This document shows positions 44,332 through 53,227 of a DNA stretch of 64,000 bases, piece by piece. Each line of letters begins with the position of its first letter. Positions within the stretch are counted from its first letter, which is position 1. Source of the DNA: Bacteroidota bacterium (GTDB taxonomy: Bacteria > Bacteroidota > Bacteroidia > Chitinophagales > JADIYW01); NCBI GenBank assembly GCA_016705125.1, contig JADIYW010000036.1, forward strand, positions 62,001 through 126,000, read 5' to 3'. The translations under genes and the position numbers were made by a program. A model generated the notes under the pieces. That model was not told the DNA's origin, made no database searches, and saw only the letters and a program-made list of their open reading frames with translations.

Positions 44332-45771
44332 ATGGAGAAAAATCAAATATCAAGGAAGGAACAATTTTTAGAACATTTCCAAAATTTTGCTGCAAATTAT
44401 TCCAAATACAAGAATAGGTTTGCCTATTATTGGAATGATATAACTAATTATTACAATTTCTTTATTCAGGATGAAAGTCGAGTTTTGGAAATTGGTTGTG
44501 GGGCAGGGGATAGTTTGGCAAAACTGAAAGGCAGCCATAAAACAGGAATTGACTTTAGTCCTAATATGCTTGAAATTGCAAAAGAAAACCATCCAGATAT
44601 TTCCTTTTTATTGATGGATGCTGAAAACATCACGATTACAGACAAATACGATGTAATAATCTTGTCACATGTAATTGGCTATTTCGAAAATATTCAAAAT
44701 GTATTAAGCTCCTTGCATCCACTATGTCACGCTCAAACTAAAATTTTTATTGGTTACTATTCTCGACTATGGGAGCCTATTTTAAAGTTAGGGGAAAATT
44801 TAGGCATTAAAAACAAAGTACCTCAACAGAATTGGCTTTCTAGGATGGACATCGAGAATTTGCTTTATTTAAGTGGATTCGAAACTTTCCGCACCAATAT
44901 GAGAGTAATTTTTCCTATAAATATCCCTTTGCTTTCTTCCTTTTTAAATAAATACGTAGCAAAACTTCCTTTAATCAATAATACCTGTTTAAATCAATTT
45001 CTAATTGCTCGACCAAACCCTTCAGTAAGCCTTAAAGAAGTTGAAAATCAATACAGTACAACCATTGTTATTCCTGCACGAAATGAAAGTGGCAATATTG
45101 AAGATGCCATTTTAAGGTTGCCAAAATTTGGAAAACATCAAGAAATAATATTTATTGAAGGCAATTCATCCGACGATACCTGGCAAAAAATACAAGAAAT
45201 ACAAAATAAGTATAAAGACCAATACGATATCAAAATAGGCCAACAACCAGGCAAAGGGAAAGGCGATGCTGTACGAAAAGGCTATTCTATGGCAACAGGC
45301 GATATTTTGATGATTTTGGATGCCGATTTAACTATGCCACCCGAAGAATTACCGAAGTTTTATAACGCTATTGCAACCGGAAAAGGTGAATTCATAAATG
45401 GTTCTAGATTAGTTTACCCAATGGAAAAAGAAGCCATGCGTTTTTTGAACACCCTTGGGAACAAATTTTTTAGTTGGGTTTTCTCTTGGCTTTTAGAACA
45501 ACCAATAAAAGATAGTCTTTGTGGTACAAAAGTAATGTTCAGAAAAGACTATATCAATCTCATTGCAAATCGTAGCTTTTTCGGCGATTTCGACCCATTT
45601 GGGGATTTTGATTTACTGTTTGGTGCATACAAATTAAACCTTAAAATAATCGACTTACCTATCCGTTATCGCGAACGTACTTATGGTGAAACCAATATTT
45701 CCCGATTTACCAACGGCATGACCCTTTTGCGGATGTGCTGGTTTGCCGCTGGAAAAATTAAATTCTGGTAA
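44332..45771 (+). CDS. Bifunctional SAM methyltransferase / GT2 glycosyltransferase
   Basis: 479 aa fusion. Residues 1-225: class I SAM-dependent methyltransferase with motif I VLEIGCGAGDSLA (about 48-60) and GIDFSPNMLEIAKENHP. Residues about 235-479: GT-A family 2 transferase of the DPM1 type, with VIPARNESGNIEDAI (about 246-260), GKGKGDAVRKGYSMATGDILMILDADLTMP (DxD nearby, about 306-335), GSRLVYP and DSLCGTKVMF, ending without a clear transmembrane tail. Such fusions are known in bacteria but uncommon. The GT2 part would transfer a sugar, probably onto a polyprenyl phosphate. Convergent with the GT39-like gene. Confidence 0.85.
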   Translation: MEKNQISRKEQFLEHFQNFAANYSKYKNRFAYYWNDITNYYNFFIQDESRVLEIGCGAGDSLAKLKGSHKTGIDFSPNMLEIAKENHPDISFLLMDAENITITDKYDVIILSHVIGYFENIQNVLSSLHPLCHAQTKIFIGYYSRLWEPILKLGENLGIKNKVPQQNWLSRMDIENLLYLSGFETFRTNMRVIFPINIPLLSSFLNKYVAKLPLINNTCLNQFLIARPNPSVSLKEVENQYSTTIVIPARNESGNIEDAILRLPKFGKHQEIIFIEGNSSDDTWQKIQEIQNKYKDQYDIKIGQQPGKGKGDAVRKGYSMATGDILMILDADLTMPPEELPKFYNAIATGKGEFINGSRLVYPMEKEAMRFLNTLGNKFFSWVFSWLLEQPIKDSLCGTKVMFRKDYINLIANRSFFGDFDPFGDFDLLFGAYKLNLKIIDLPIRYRERTYGETNISRFTNGMTLLRMCWFAAGKIKFW

Positions 45772-45799
45772 ATAGCCAATAAAATAAACGATTACACAA

Positions 45800-47524
45800 C
45801 TATTCTACTTTAGTTGTATCAACCGGATAATTTATTTTATACAATGTAGATGCTTCTTGGTCACCTATGGTTTTTACCAATTGAAATGTACCAGGATAAG
45901 TTTGCTCTATTGTAGCTACGTATCTGTGTACTGTATTTACATAACTTTCAGGATTATAATAACTTGGGTCAGTCCTAATTGGAGATAATATTACATGGCT
46001 CACATTGCCTTTTTTCCATTCCATTAACAATGTATCTGCATTATTGGTTGGCACACTATAAACTGCCCAAAAATCCTTCCCTTTTCCATAAATAAACGAC
46101 ATAGGCGCTTTTCGCACAGCAACCATTGATTCTTTTGGCAAACTATCAGCACAATACTCACTCATTTTAAAATAGTTGATATAGTCTGGGGTATAACCAG
46201 CCAATTTGTCTCCTTTTAAATTCTTACTTACAATTGGCCTATTTTTAATTGCTTTTTCAAAAGTTGTATCCATTCCTTTTACAAATAATATAAAAAAGAA
46301 AAGAAATATAATTGGTTGAATATATCTTAAGGCGCCCTTTTCTAAAATAGCATAAATACCATAAAAAGCGGTAAAAAGAATAAATGGCAAATAGACCATA
46401 ACCAAACGCGCTTGTCCCCAAAAGGTTTGAAGCATTATAAATGTACCCGACAATAACGCACCATAATATAAAATGGTAAAAAACATTGCCTTATTCTTGT
46501 TTTTAAATGCAAAAAACAATCCTACCAATATAGCCAAAATTGTAAATATAGTTAGGCTTCTAACGTTAGGCGAATTTTCTGGCAAGAAACCCAATATCTC
46601 CCACAACCGAGCCGATAAATATATTTCCGTATTTTCAAAAAAACGAATAATATATCCTGATATTGTTTCTACTTCTCCCGCCGGATTTTGACCAACTACA
46701 GTTAGCGTTTTGCCTTGTGAAGCATATTGGTTTGTTTGAATTCCTTTCCAAAGCACCTTTTTTGCCAATTCCCATGGTCCCCAAAAAATGGCTAAAGCAA
46801 TTACTGAATATGGAATAGCTTTCCATTGCTTTTCAACGATAAAATAAACAATTACGGCGAAAATACTGAAAGTTGCAACACTTCTAGTTGTTATGATAAC
46901 CCACATCCAGAAACCCATCCAAAGCCAATGTTTCCAATTTTTGTTAATGGCATTCCCATTCGTATTTATCGTATCTATTAATTTAAAAAATGCATTTAAA
47001 AAAATGGATTGCACTAATGCAAAAAAACATTCTGTATAAGTTAAACTGGCATAGGAAATGTAAAAATGGTTTGTAGCGAAAATAATTAATCCAAAAAATA
47101 AAACCAAATAAGGCACTCTATTTTTGAAAGTGATATAAGTTATACAAATGGCAGCCAAAAAGAAAAAAACTGAAAATAATTTTAACAAACCCAAATTTAG
47201 GCCAAACAATTTAATGGGCAAAGACATTAAAATTACATAAAGGGGTGCATTCGCTGAATAAAAATAACCGAAAAAATTTTGGGCATACCGCCAACTTCCT
47301 TCTAAATACAATGCATCATCATGTCCTATTGAAATTTTAAAATCAAATAATAGTCCACAAAGCAAAACTGAAAAGGCTAAAATAATACCTAATAATATAT
47401 TGGCATTTTTTGATAAAAAATCTTCCATCCACTCAAAAAAAGAGCGACTTTTGGGAACATCTACCATTGTTTTAGATTTTTGTAGTTTATCTACACTTCT
47501 CGAAACTACTTTTTTCTGAGCCAT
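45800..47524 (-). CDS. GT39/ArnT-like membrane glycosyltransferase
   Basis: 574 aa. A basic cytoplasmic N-terminus (about 1-40), then roughly ten to twelve hydrophobic helices to about residue 420 and a soluble C-terminal domain. The first loop reads SIGHDDALYLEGSWRYAQN (about 70-88), the acidic pair plus Arg pattern of GT-C enzymes using polyprenyl-phosphate sugars; SANAPLYVILMSLP follows. The C-terminal VAVRKAPMSFIYGKG segment matches the same superfamily. Likely decorates an envelope glycan or protein on the periplasmic side. It begins 4 bases after the FkbM methyltransferase gene, so the pair is an operon. Confidence 0.78.
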   Translation of the reverse strand: MAQKKVVSRSVDKLQKSKTMVDVPKSRSFFEWMEDFLSKNANILLGIILAFSVLLCGLLFDFKISIGHDDALYLEGSWRYAQNFFGYFYSANAPLYVILMSLPIKLFGLNLGLLKLFSVFFFLAAICITYITFKNRVPYLVLFFGLIIFATNHFYISYASLTYTECFFALVQSIFLNAFFKLIDTINTNGNAINKNWKHWLWMGFWMWVIITTRSVATFSIFAVIVYFIVEKQWKAIPYSVIALAIFWGPWELAKKVLWKGIQTNQYASQGKTLTVVGQNPAGEVETISGYIIRFFENTEIYLSARLWEILGFLPENSPNVRSLTIFTILAILVGLFFAFKNKNKAMFFTILYYGALLSGTFIMLQTFWGQARLVMVYLPFILFTAFYGIYAILEKGALRYIQPIIFLFFFILFVKGMDTTFEKAIKNRPIVSKNLKGDKLAGYTPDYINYFKMSEYCADSLPKESMVAVRKAPMSFIYGKGKDFWAVYSVPTNNADTLLMEWKKGNVSHVILSPIRTDPSYYNPESYVNTVHRYVATIEQTYPGTFQLVKTIGDQEASTLYKINYPVDTTKVE

Positions 47525-47528
47525 CCTT

Positions 47529-48269
47529 CTATTTTTTTATAATTATATTTTCATAATATTCATACGGCTTATTTTCGTACAAATGAATATTTTCTGTGTT
47601 TAAAGGAGTCATTCCATCTTCAGTGAATAAAAACATCTTTAAGCCATATTCTTGAATTAAACCCAGTAAAGCACGTGCTGATGATTTTGCTAATCCTAAT
47701 CCAAAGGGCCAAAATTCCATTAATATAATAATGTTAGGATTGCTCAAAATCGTTGATTTCATTCCTTTTAGTGCAAAATACTCCGCACCTTGTATATCCA
47801 TTTTTATAAAATCCACATGCTGATTTTCTCCTAAATATTCATCAATTGAAACTGCTGGAATTTCAATCACTTCGTCATAATCTTCTACTTCATACGTTCT
47901 ATGATCAACATTTAAAACTTTTGAGGTATATATTTTCAAATTTTCTGAATTTATACTTACTGCCTTTTGAACCAGATTAACATTACTACAACCTAATAAT
48001 TTCTTCTGTAATCGTTGAAAATTAAGGGAATCTGGCTCAAACGCATGAATTTTTCCAGTCGAGCCAACCAGCTTTGAAACAATCTCTGTGTAAAATCCAA
48101 TATTAGCACCAATATCCAAAACCACCATACCAGGCTTAATAGTTTTGGTAAGAAAATCAATCTCTAACTTATCTTGCTTCCTTTTAAAAATAGGATATAC
48201 TATATTATAAATTGGATAGGCATTTTTAAATAAAAAATTCCCTAAGGAAAGTGAAAATTTGTTAACCAT
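47529..48269 (-). CDS. FkbM-family methyltransferase
   Basis: 246 aa SAM-dependent methyltransferase. Motif I GMVVLDIGANIGFYTEIVSKLVG (about 48-70), KIHAFEPDSLNFQRLQKKL (acidic ribose-binding loop), VSIDEYLG, then VDFIKMDIQGAEYFALKGM (about 151-169), the FkbM-type GxEGxxL-like signature with MDIQGAE. Members O-methylate sugars or polyketides. It starts the two-gene operon with the GT39-like gene; a matching -7 element (48286-48293) lies 17 bases upstream. Sugar methylation of a surface glycan is the most natural reading, from context only. Confidence 0.85.
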   Translation of the reverse strand: MVNKFSLSLGNFLFKNAYPIYNIVYPIFKRKQDKLEIDFLTKTIKPGMVVLDIGANIGFYTEIVSKLVGSTGKIHAFEPDSLNFQRLQKKLLGCSNVNLVQKAVSINSENLKIYTSKVLNVDHRTYEVEDYDEVIEIPAVSIDEYLGENQHVDFIKMDIQGAEYFALKGMKSTILSNPNIIILMEFWPFGLGLAKSSARALLGLIQEYGLKMFLFTEDGMTPLNTENIHLYENKPYEYYENIIIKK

Positions 48270-48285
48270 TTTTTTTCTTATTAAA

Positions 48286-48293
48286 CAAAGATA
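48286..48293 (-). promoter_or_regulatory. -7 promoter element of the FkbM-GT39 operon
   Basis: TATCTTTG on the minus strand, 16 bases before the ATG at 48269. No TTG at the expected -33. Confidence 0.5.
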
Positions 48294-48329
48294 TTAGTTA
48301 GAGGTAAATATTTCTTAAAAAAAAATAGA

Positions 48330-49703
48330 TTAATTTTTTACAAAATTATCATCAATCCAATTTCCTGTTTTTATTGCTTTTCCATTTGTATCATACAGAG
48401 TACCTATTCCATTTTTCTGTCCATTTTTAAAGGCTCCTTTATAATACCGACCATCAGCAAAATGAAAAATGCCTGCACCCTCATATTTACCCTCCGAAAA
48501 ACTACCCTCATACCACGTTTTTCCATCATTCATTACCATTTTTCCTTGTTCTGAAAATAACCCATTAATAAAAGAACCCTCATAAAACCAACCTGAAGCA
48601 GCCACATACTTTCCTTGTCCCTGAAAAACATCATTTACAAAATCACCTATATAAACATCTCCATTGGCTAGGGTAGCAGTTCCATAGCCATTTTTAGCCC
48701 ATCCCTTCAAAACACCAGAATAATTGCTGCCATCGTTAAATGAAATTTGAAAAACGCCTTGAGGTTCGTTTTTTTGAAACCTTCCTGTAAAAACTCCTGA
48801 ATTAATATCCTTAAAAACCCCCTGGCCATTATATTGGTCATTCAGCCATTCCCCTTTATAACTACTTCCATTTTTAAAATAATATTCACCATTTCCTGTT
48901 TTTTTTCCTTTTTCATATTCCCCCAAATACCACTCTCCATTTGCCAAAACTAATTTTCCTTTGCCATCAAATAAATCTTTTGAAAACTCACCTTCGTAAA
49001 TAGCGCCATTACTTAATTTCCAGGAACCCGTTCCCTCTTTCATTCCGTTCAAAATTCCTCCCTTATAGAAAGTACCATCATCCATTTTTTCAAAATTAGT
49101 TAGAGTCTTAGAATTCTCTTTAACTAATTGATTATAAACTTTTTCATCATAATACTTGGAATTCTTTTCTACCTCACAATATTTAGAAAAATAACCAGTT
49201 GCTTCTATGTTTCCCAAATCCTTTGCTAATTTAAAAAAATCACATGCTTCTTCCTTTGCATCGCTATTATAAAGTGCCAAGCCACTAAATTTATACAATT
49301 TGCCTTTTGTTTGAGGATTATTTGATTTTGACAATCCCTTATCTGCCATTTCAATCATCCCCTGCAAATTATTTAAATTAAAAAAGCACTCAGTAATATT
49401 AGTATAAAAATCATCTCCATGGTTAAAAGGAAATCCTTGCAAAAAATCATCTGAGGCTTCTTGGTAATTTTGAAGTTGCATATGGGCTAAGCCCCTCAAA
49501 TAATGTCCCTTTGCTTCATTGATTCCATCATTAGCTGCTTTACAAACAACAATAAATTTGGTATAATCCCCAATTGAACCTTTCACATCATTTTTGTTTA
49601 ACTTTTCAATTGCGCTACTCAAATAGGTTTCGTCTACCTGACTGAATCCAATAACAGGCATTAAAAGTAGAAATACAACAATTAATATATTATAAAATCT
49701 CAT
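48330..49703 (-). CDS. Exported TPR and MORN-repeat protein
   Basis: 457 aa. Signal peptide MRFYNILIVVFLLLMPVIGFSQ. Residues about 22-180 are TPR-like helices (GHYLRGLAHMQLQNYQEASDDFLQG; GLALYNSDAKEEACDFFKLAKDLG). From about 205 to the end there are about ten MORN repeats of the YxGxxxxGxxxGxGxxxxxxG type, for example YEGEFSKDLFDGKGKLVL and YKGAFKNGQKNGIGTLYD. MORN repeats form flat beta sheets used in scaffolding or lipid contact. No catalytic domain. Divergent from the lipase gene, sharing a 112-base intergenic region without a clear consensus promoter. Confidence 0.8.
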   Translation of the reverse strand: MRFYNILIVVFLLLMPVIGFSQVDETYLSSAIEKLNKNDVKGSIGDYTKFIVVCKAANDGINEAKGHYLRGLAHMQLQNYQEASDDFLQGFPFNHGDDFYTNITECFFNLNNLQGMIEMADKGLSKSNNPQTKGKLYKFSGLALYNSDAKEEACDFFKLAKDLGNIEATGYFSKYCEVEKNSKYYDEKVYNQLVKENSKTLTNFEKMDDGTFYKGGILNGMKEGTGSWKLSNGAIYEGEFSKDLFDGKGKLVLANGEWYLGEYEKGKKTGNGEYYFKNGSSYKGEWLNDQYNGQGVFKDINSGVFTGRFQKNEPQGVFQISFNDGSNYSGVLKGWAKNGYGTATLANGDVYIGDFVNDVFQGQGKYVAASGWFYEGSFINGLFSEQGKMVMNDGKTWYEGSFSEGKYEGAGIFHFADGRYYKGAFKNGQKNGIGTLYDTNGKAIKTGNWIDDNFVKN

Positions 49704-49815
49704 AATTTAAAATTAATAAAAACAATTGTAAAAATAGCATTAAAAAAATCAAAAATTATATGAATTAATTTATAAATTAGGTCTCTAAACCATTTTTAAC
49801 AAAAAAAACCAAACC

Positions 49816-51771
49816 ATGAAAACACTAATCTTTTTAATCCTATTTGCTCATTCTATTAATACTTATTCCCAAAGTATTACTGAGGTTTTTTTACCCAACC
49901 CAGATAATTTTGAATGCTTTGATGCTAAGCCAAAATTAAATCAATTGATTTATGGTGCCGATCCAACAACTGAAGACAATTCTACAAAACCAATATTAAT
50001 ATTTGTACATGGCTGGTTTGACAATGGGTTTGGCTGGTTTTTTATGGGAAATTCAATGTATGAAAAAGCCTATTCTAATGGATATCGAACTGCATTTACA
50101 AACCAATCGCAAACCAATAGTTTTGAAAAAAATGGTCAAATTATTGCAGATATGGTTCGTAAAGTATCGAATCATTATGGTCAATCAAAAGATATCATCA
50201 TCGTTGCACATAGTAAGGGCGGATTAGATGTTGATTATGCAATGATAAAATACGGCGTAGACTCTTTAGTAAAGGGAGTTGTAGCCCTAAGCGTACCCTA
50301 TTATGGCGTTCCATTAACAGATTGGACTTCCTCTTTTTTAGAGCCAATACTAAACAAAATTCCCATTTTCGGTGCATACCTTAAAGACAGAGGAACTAGG
50401 CAAATGCAAACAGCCAATATGATTCATCGGGTAAGACCGATGATAGACAATAACCCAAATAATCATCCAGAAAAATATTATACTTTTGGCGGTTGGGGAT
50501 ATTATAAAAGCACGAATTTGCCTTTAGTTGTTCCCGCAAATTTATTGTCTCTTATTTCTTATAGTCAGCCACCATGTATAGAATTGCCAGTTGGAAAAGT
50601 ATATGGAGAGGCAATCTCGCTTCTTTTTTCAGTTTCAGGAGCATTAACTGGTATTTCCAAATTACCAAATAGTGTTCAAATTCCAAATGGACGAAAATAC
50701 ATAAATGATGGTTTGGCTACTTATGCATCTACTCTGCGACCTGGAAGTCTTAATGTGGGAGGAAAAATAGGAGATGCAAGTGCATATTTAAATCATTTTG
50801 ACTTTCTTTGGGGCAACACAATGTGGAAGCAAATACATCCAATTTTAATTGATATTCAAAATAATAATTTTGAACGTAGCACCACAAATAGAGCAGCAAT
50901 ACCAACTATTTCAAATGAATTCTTAATTGACCAAACCTTATTGTCTAGCCAACTAAATTACAAAAAATTTAGTGTCGATGAATTAGGAAATGCAAATATT
51001 TCTTTATTTGGATTCAAACAAAACCAAAAACTATCAATTGTTGATAATCAAAATAATATAATTTATGAAACTGCTTTTTCTGACAATAATGGATTTGGAA
51101 ATTTATTAGATATTCAACTTACAAATCTTGCTACAAATAAAACTTACTCAATTCAATCTGATGATGAATTCTTTGGCAATGTATCAGAAAATACTGCAGA
51201 CTTAAAATTAATTACTAACCTTGAAAATTTGGCTCTAAAAGAAAATAATATATTAGAATTAAAGGTTGAAAATAATGAAAAAAGCATTTATAAAATTAAA
51301 GCTGTCATTGAGAAAACCTTAGATGACGAAAATGATATTCAAACTAACTTTAAAAAAGAAATATTATTCATTTCGAATGACAATAATTTGTATTTTACTG
51401 ATAAAGTTATTAATCTAAGTAATGGAATATATAATTTATCTGTAATTGCAGAATCTAATTCTTGCAATAAGTTTTTTACTACTAGTTTTTTTGTAGAAAG
51501 TAAAAAAAATAATTCTGCTCCCATCAATGTGGAATTGAACGTATTTCCAAATCCAACAAATGGAACTTTTCAGATATTACTTCCAGGTGGAATTAATGAA
51601 AAAGTAAATATTAAAATTTTTGACATCACAGGTATTCAAGTATTTGAAGAAACCAAATTTCCAAAAGGCGCATATTTGTTTTTAAACACCCAATTACCTA
51701 TTGGTGTGTATATTGTAAAAGTTGAAAATCAATCATTTAATGGGATTTCAAAATTGATTATTTCAAAATAA
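49816..51771 (+). CDS. Secreted alpha/beta-hydrolase (lipase-like) with T9SS type A sorting domain
   Basis: 651 aa. Signal peptide MKTLIFLILFAHSINTYSQ. Hydrolase domain: oxyanion-loop ILIFVHGWFDNGFGW (about 60-74) and nucleophile elbow IIVAHSKGGLD with Ser133. The AHSxG form is known from bacterial lipases, and the Tyr/Pro-rich VPYYGVPLTDW follows as in PGAP1/lactonizing lipases. Residues about 370-560 are beta-rich spacers. The C-terminal 75 residues are the type A sorting signal: VFPNPTNGTFQILLPG, VNIKIFDITGIQVFEE, GVYIVKVENQ and KLIISK. Secreted or surface-anchored lipase/esterase by T9SS; substrate unknown. Its stop lies 1 base from that of pdxH. Confidence 0.83.
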   Translation: MKTLIFLILFAHSINTYSQSITEVFLPNPDNFECFDAKPKLNQLIYGADPTTEDNSTKPILIFVHGWFDNGFGWFFMGNSMYEKAYSNGYRTAFTNQSQTNSFEKNGQIIADMVRKVSNHYGQSKDIIIVAHSKGGLDVDYAMIKYGVDSLVKGVVALSVPYYGVPLTDWTSSFLEPILNKIPIFGAYLKDRGTRQMQTANMIHRVRPMIDNNPNNHPEKYYTFGGWGYYKSTNLPLVVPANLLSLISYSQPPCIELPVGKVYGEAISLLFSVSGALTGISKLPNSVQIPNGRKYINDGLATYASTLRPGSLNVGGKIGDASAYLNHFDFLWGNTMWKQIHPILIDIQNNNFERSTTNRAAIPTISNEFLIDQTLLSSQLNYKKFSVDELGNANISLFGFKQNQKLSIVDNQNNIIYETAFSDNNGFGNLLDIQLTNLATNKTYSIQSDDEFFGNVSENTADLKLITNLENLALKENNILELKVENNEKSIYKIKAVIEKTLDDENDIQTNFKKEILFISNDNNLYFTDKVINLSNGIYNLSVIAESNSCNKFFTTSFFVESKKNNSAPINVELNVFPNPTNGTFQILLPGGINEKVNIKIFDITGIQVFEETKFPKGAYLFLNTQLPIGVYIVKVENQSFNGISKLIISK

Positions 51772-51772
51772 A

Positions 51773-52426
51773 TTAAGGTCCAAGCCTTTCAATTTTCCAT
51801 TCTTTGCTTTCATCTAAAGTAAATTGTAATCTATCATGCAATCGATTTGGTCGACCTTGCCAAAATTCAAATAAATGTGGTTCAATATTATAGCCTCCCC
51901 AATTACTTGGAAATGGTATCTTGTCGATTAATTCATATTTTTCAATCATTTCTAAAAACGACTTTTCAAGACTTTCTCTTATTACTGGTTTGCTTTGAGG
52001 AGAAATAAAGGCGCTTATTTGACTTCCTTTTGGTCTTGCATGAAAATAAAATTTCGAATCTTCAACAGAAACCTTTTGTGCTCTACCCTCAATTCTAACT
52101 TGTCTCTCCAATTCTTTCCACCAAAACAATAAGGTAACACGTTCATTTTCTGCCATTTGAATGCCTTTTTTACTGTCGTAATTAGTAAAAAAAACAAATC
52201 CATTGCTTGAATAATTTTTCAATAAAACTGTTCTTGCGGATGGCTGTCCATCTGCCCCAACTGTAGCTAATGTCATAGCATTTGGATCAACAATTTTTTC
52301 TTTAATTGCCGTTTCAATCCACTTTTGAAATTGAATAAACGGATTTTTATCTACATCCGACTCCAATAAAGTAGCTATTCCATAATTTTCTCTTAGGTCT
52401 GCTAATTCTTTCTTCTTAAATTCCAT
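51773..52426 (-). CDS. pdxH: Pyridoxamine 5'-phosphate oxidase
   Basis: FMN enzyme oxidising pyridoxine/pyridoxamine 5'-phosphate to PLP. 217 aa, standard size. Visible: NAMTLATVGADGQPSARTVLLK (about 48-69, FMN/PLP binding), FVFFTNYDSKKGIQMAEN (about 75-92), LLFWWKELERQVRIEGRAQKV (about 97-117), FHARPKGSQISAFIS and the C-terminal EFWQGRPNRLHDRLQF, the pdxH signature. All key regions intact. Single gene, divergent from the DUF2461 gene. Confidence 0.96.
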   Translation of the reverse strand: MEFKKKELADLRENYGIATLLESDVDKNPFIQFQKWIETAIKEKIVDPNAMTLATVGADGQPSARTVLLKNYSSNGFVFFTNYDSKKGIQMAENERVTLLFWWKELERQVRIEGRAQKVSVEDSKFYFHARPKGSQISAFISPQSKPVIRESLEKSFLEMIEKYELIDKIPFPSNWGGYNIEPHLFEFWQGRPNRLHDRLQFTLDESKEWKIERLGP

Positions 52427-52478
52427 AAGTATCCTTAATTTGTGCGATTATTTATAATTGACCGATAAATATACAACT

Positions 52479-53138
52479 ATGAATTTTAATTTTTTGTTCC
52501 AATTTTTATCTGAATTAAAAGAAAATAATACAAAAATCTGGTTTGACCTCAACAGAGATAGATATAAAATCATAAAAGAAGAACTAGAATCATTCACTAA
52601 AGAATGGATAATTGAATTGGGAAAAATAGATCCTACAATTGGAAATTTAGATGCAAAAAAGTGCGGGTTCAGAATAAATAGAGATGTTAGATTTTCTAAC
52701 AACAAAGACCCATACAAAACAAATATGGGTGTATTTTTAAATCAAGGAGGAAAATCAGCATGGAATGCAGGGTATTACCTACACTTAGAACCCAACAATT
52801 GCTTCTTCGCGGCAGGTAATCATCAACCTGAAGCCGACCAATTAATAAAAATAAGACAAGAAATCGATTATAATTTTGATGATTTTAAAAATATAATAAC
52901 TGAAAAAACATTTGTAGAAAATTTCAAAACACTTAATAAAGAAAATACCTTAAAAAAATCGCCAAAAGCCTATACTGAAGACAATCCTGCAATTGAGTAT
53001 TTAAAGCTAAAATCATTTATTGTGGAAACAAAAATATCTGACGAAAATGTCAAAAATCCCATATTTATCAACGATTTGATGAAATTATCAAAAAGTGTAA
53101 AACCGCTAATCTTGTTTCTTAACCAAGCAATGGTATAA
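52479..53138 (+). CDS. DUF2461-family protein
   Basis: 219 aa from the chosen ATG. Conserved family of unknown function (DUF2461, TIGR02453). Seen: FLFQFLSELKENNTKIWFDLNRDRYK at the start, RINRDVRFSNNKDPYKTNMGVFL (about 66-88), GYYLHLEPNNCFFAAGNHQPEADQLIKIRQEI (about 98-129) and the C-terminal IFINDLMKLSKSVKPLILFLNQA. The frame opens at a TTG at 52458, but ATG 52479 corresponds to the family start. Widespread in bacteria and fungi; no activity known to me. Confidence 0.88.
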   Translation: MNFNFLFQFLSELKENNTKIWFDLNRDRYKIIKEELESFTKEWIIELGKIDPTIGNLDAKKCGFRINRDVRFSNNKDPYKTNMGVFLNQGGKSAWNAGYYLHLEPNNCFFAAGNHQPEADQLIKIRQEIDYNFDDFKNIITEKTFVENFKTLNKENTLKKSPKAYTEDNPAIEYLKLKSFIVETKISDENVKNPIFINDLMKLSKSVKPLILFLNQAMV

Positions 53139-53179
53139 TTAAAGCACCGTTATTTAATTTTTAACAAACCACAGATTCG

Positions 53180-53209
53180 TTGCCAGCAAAAATTAAAAAA
53201 GTATTTTAG
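53180..53209 (+). promoter_or_regulatory. Probable promoter of serA
   Basis: TTG (53180-53182), 19-base spacer, TATTTTAG (53202-53209), one mismatch to TAnnTTTG, 18 bases before the ATG. Confidence 0.45.
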
Positions 53210-53227
53210 TCCTATAATTAAAAACAA

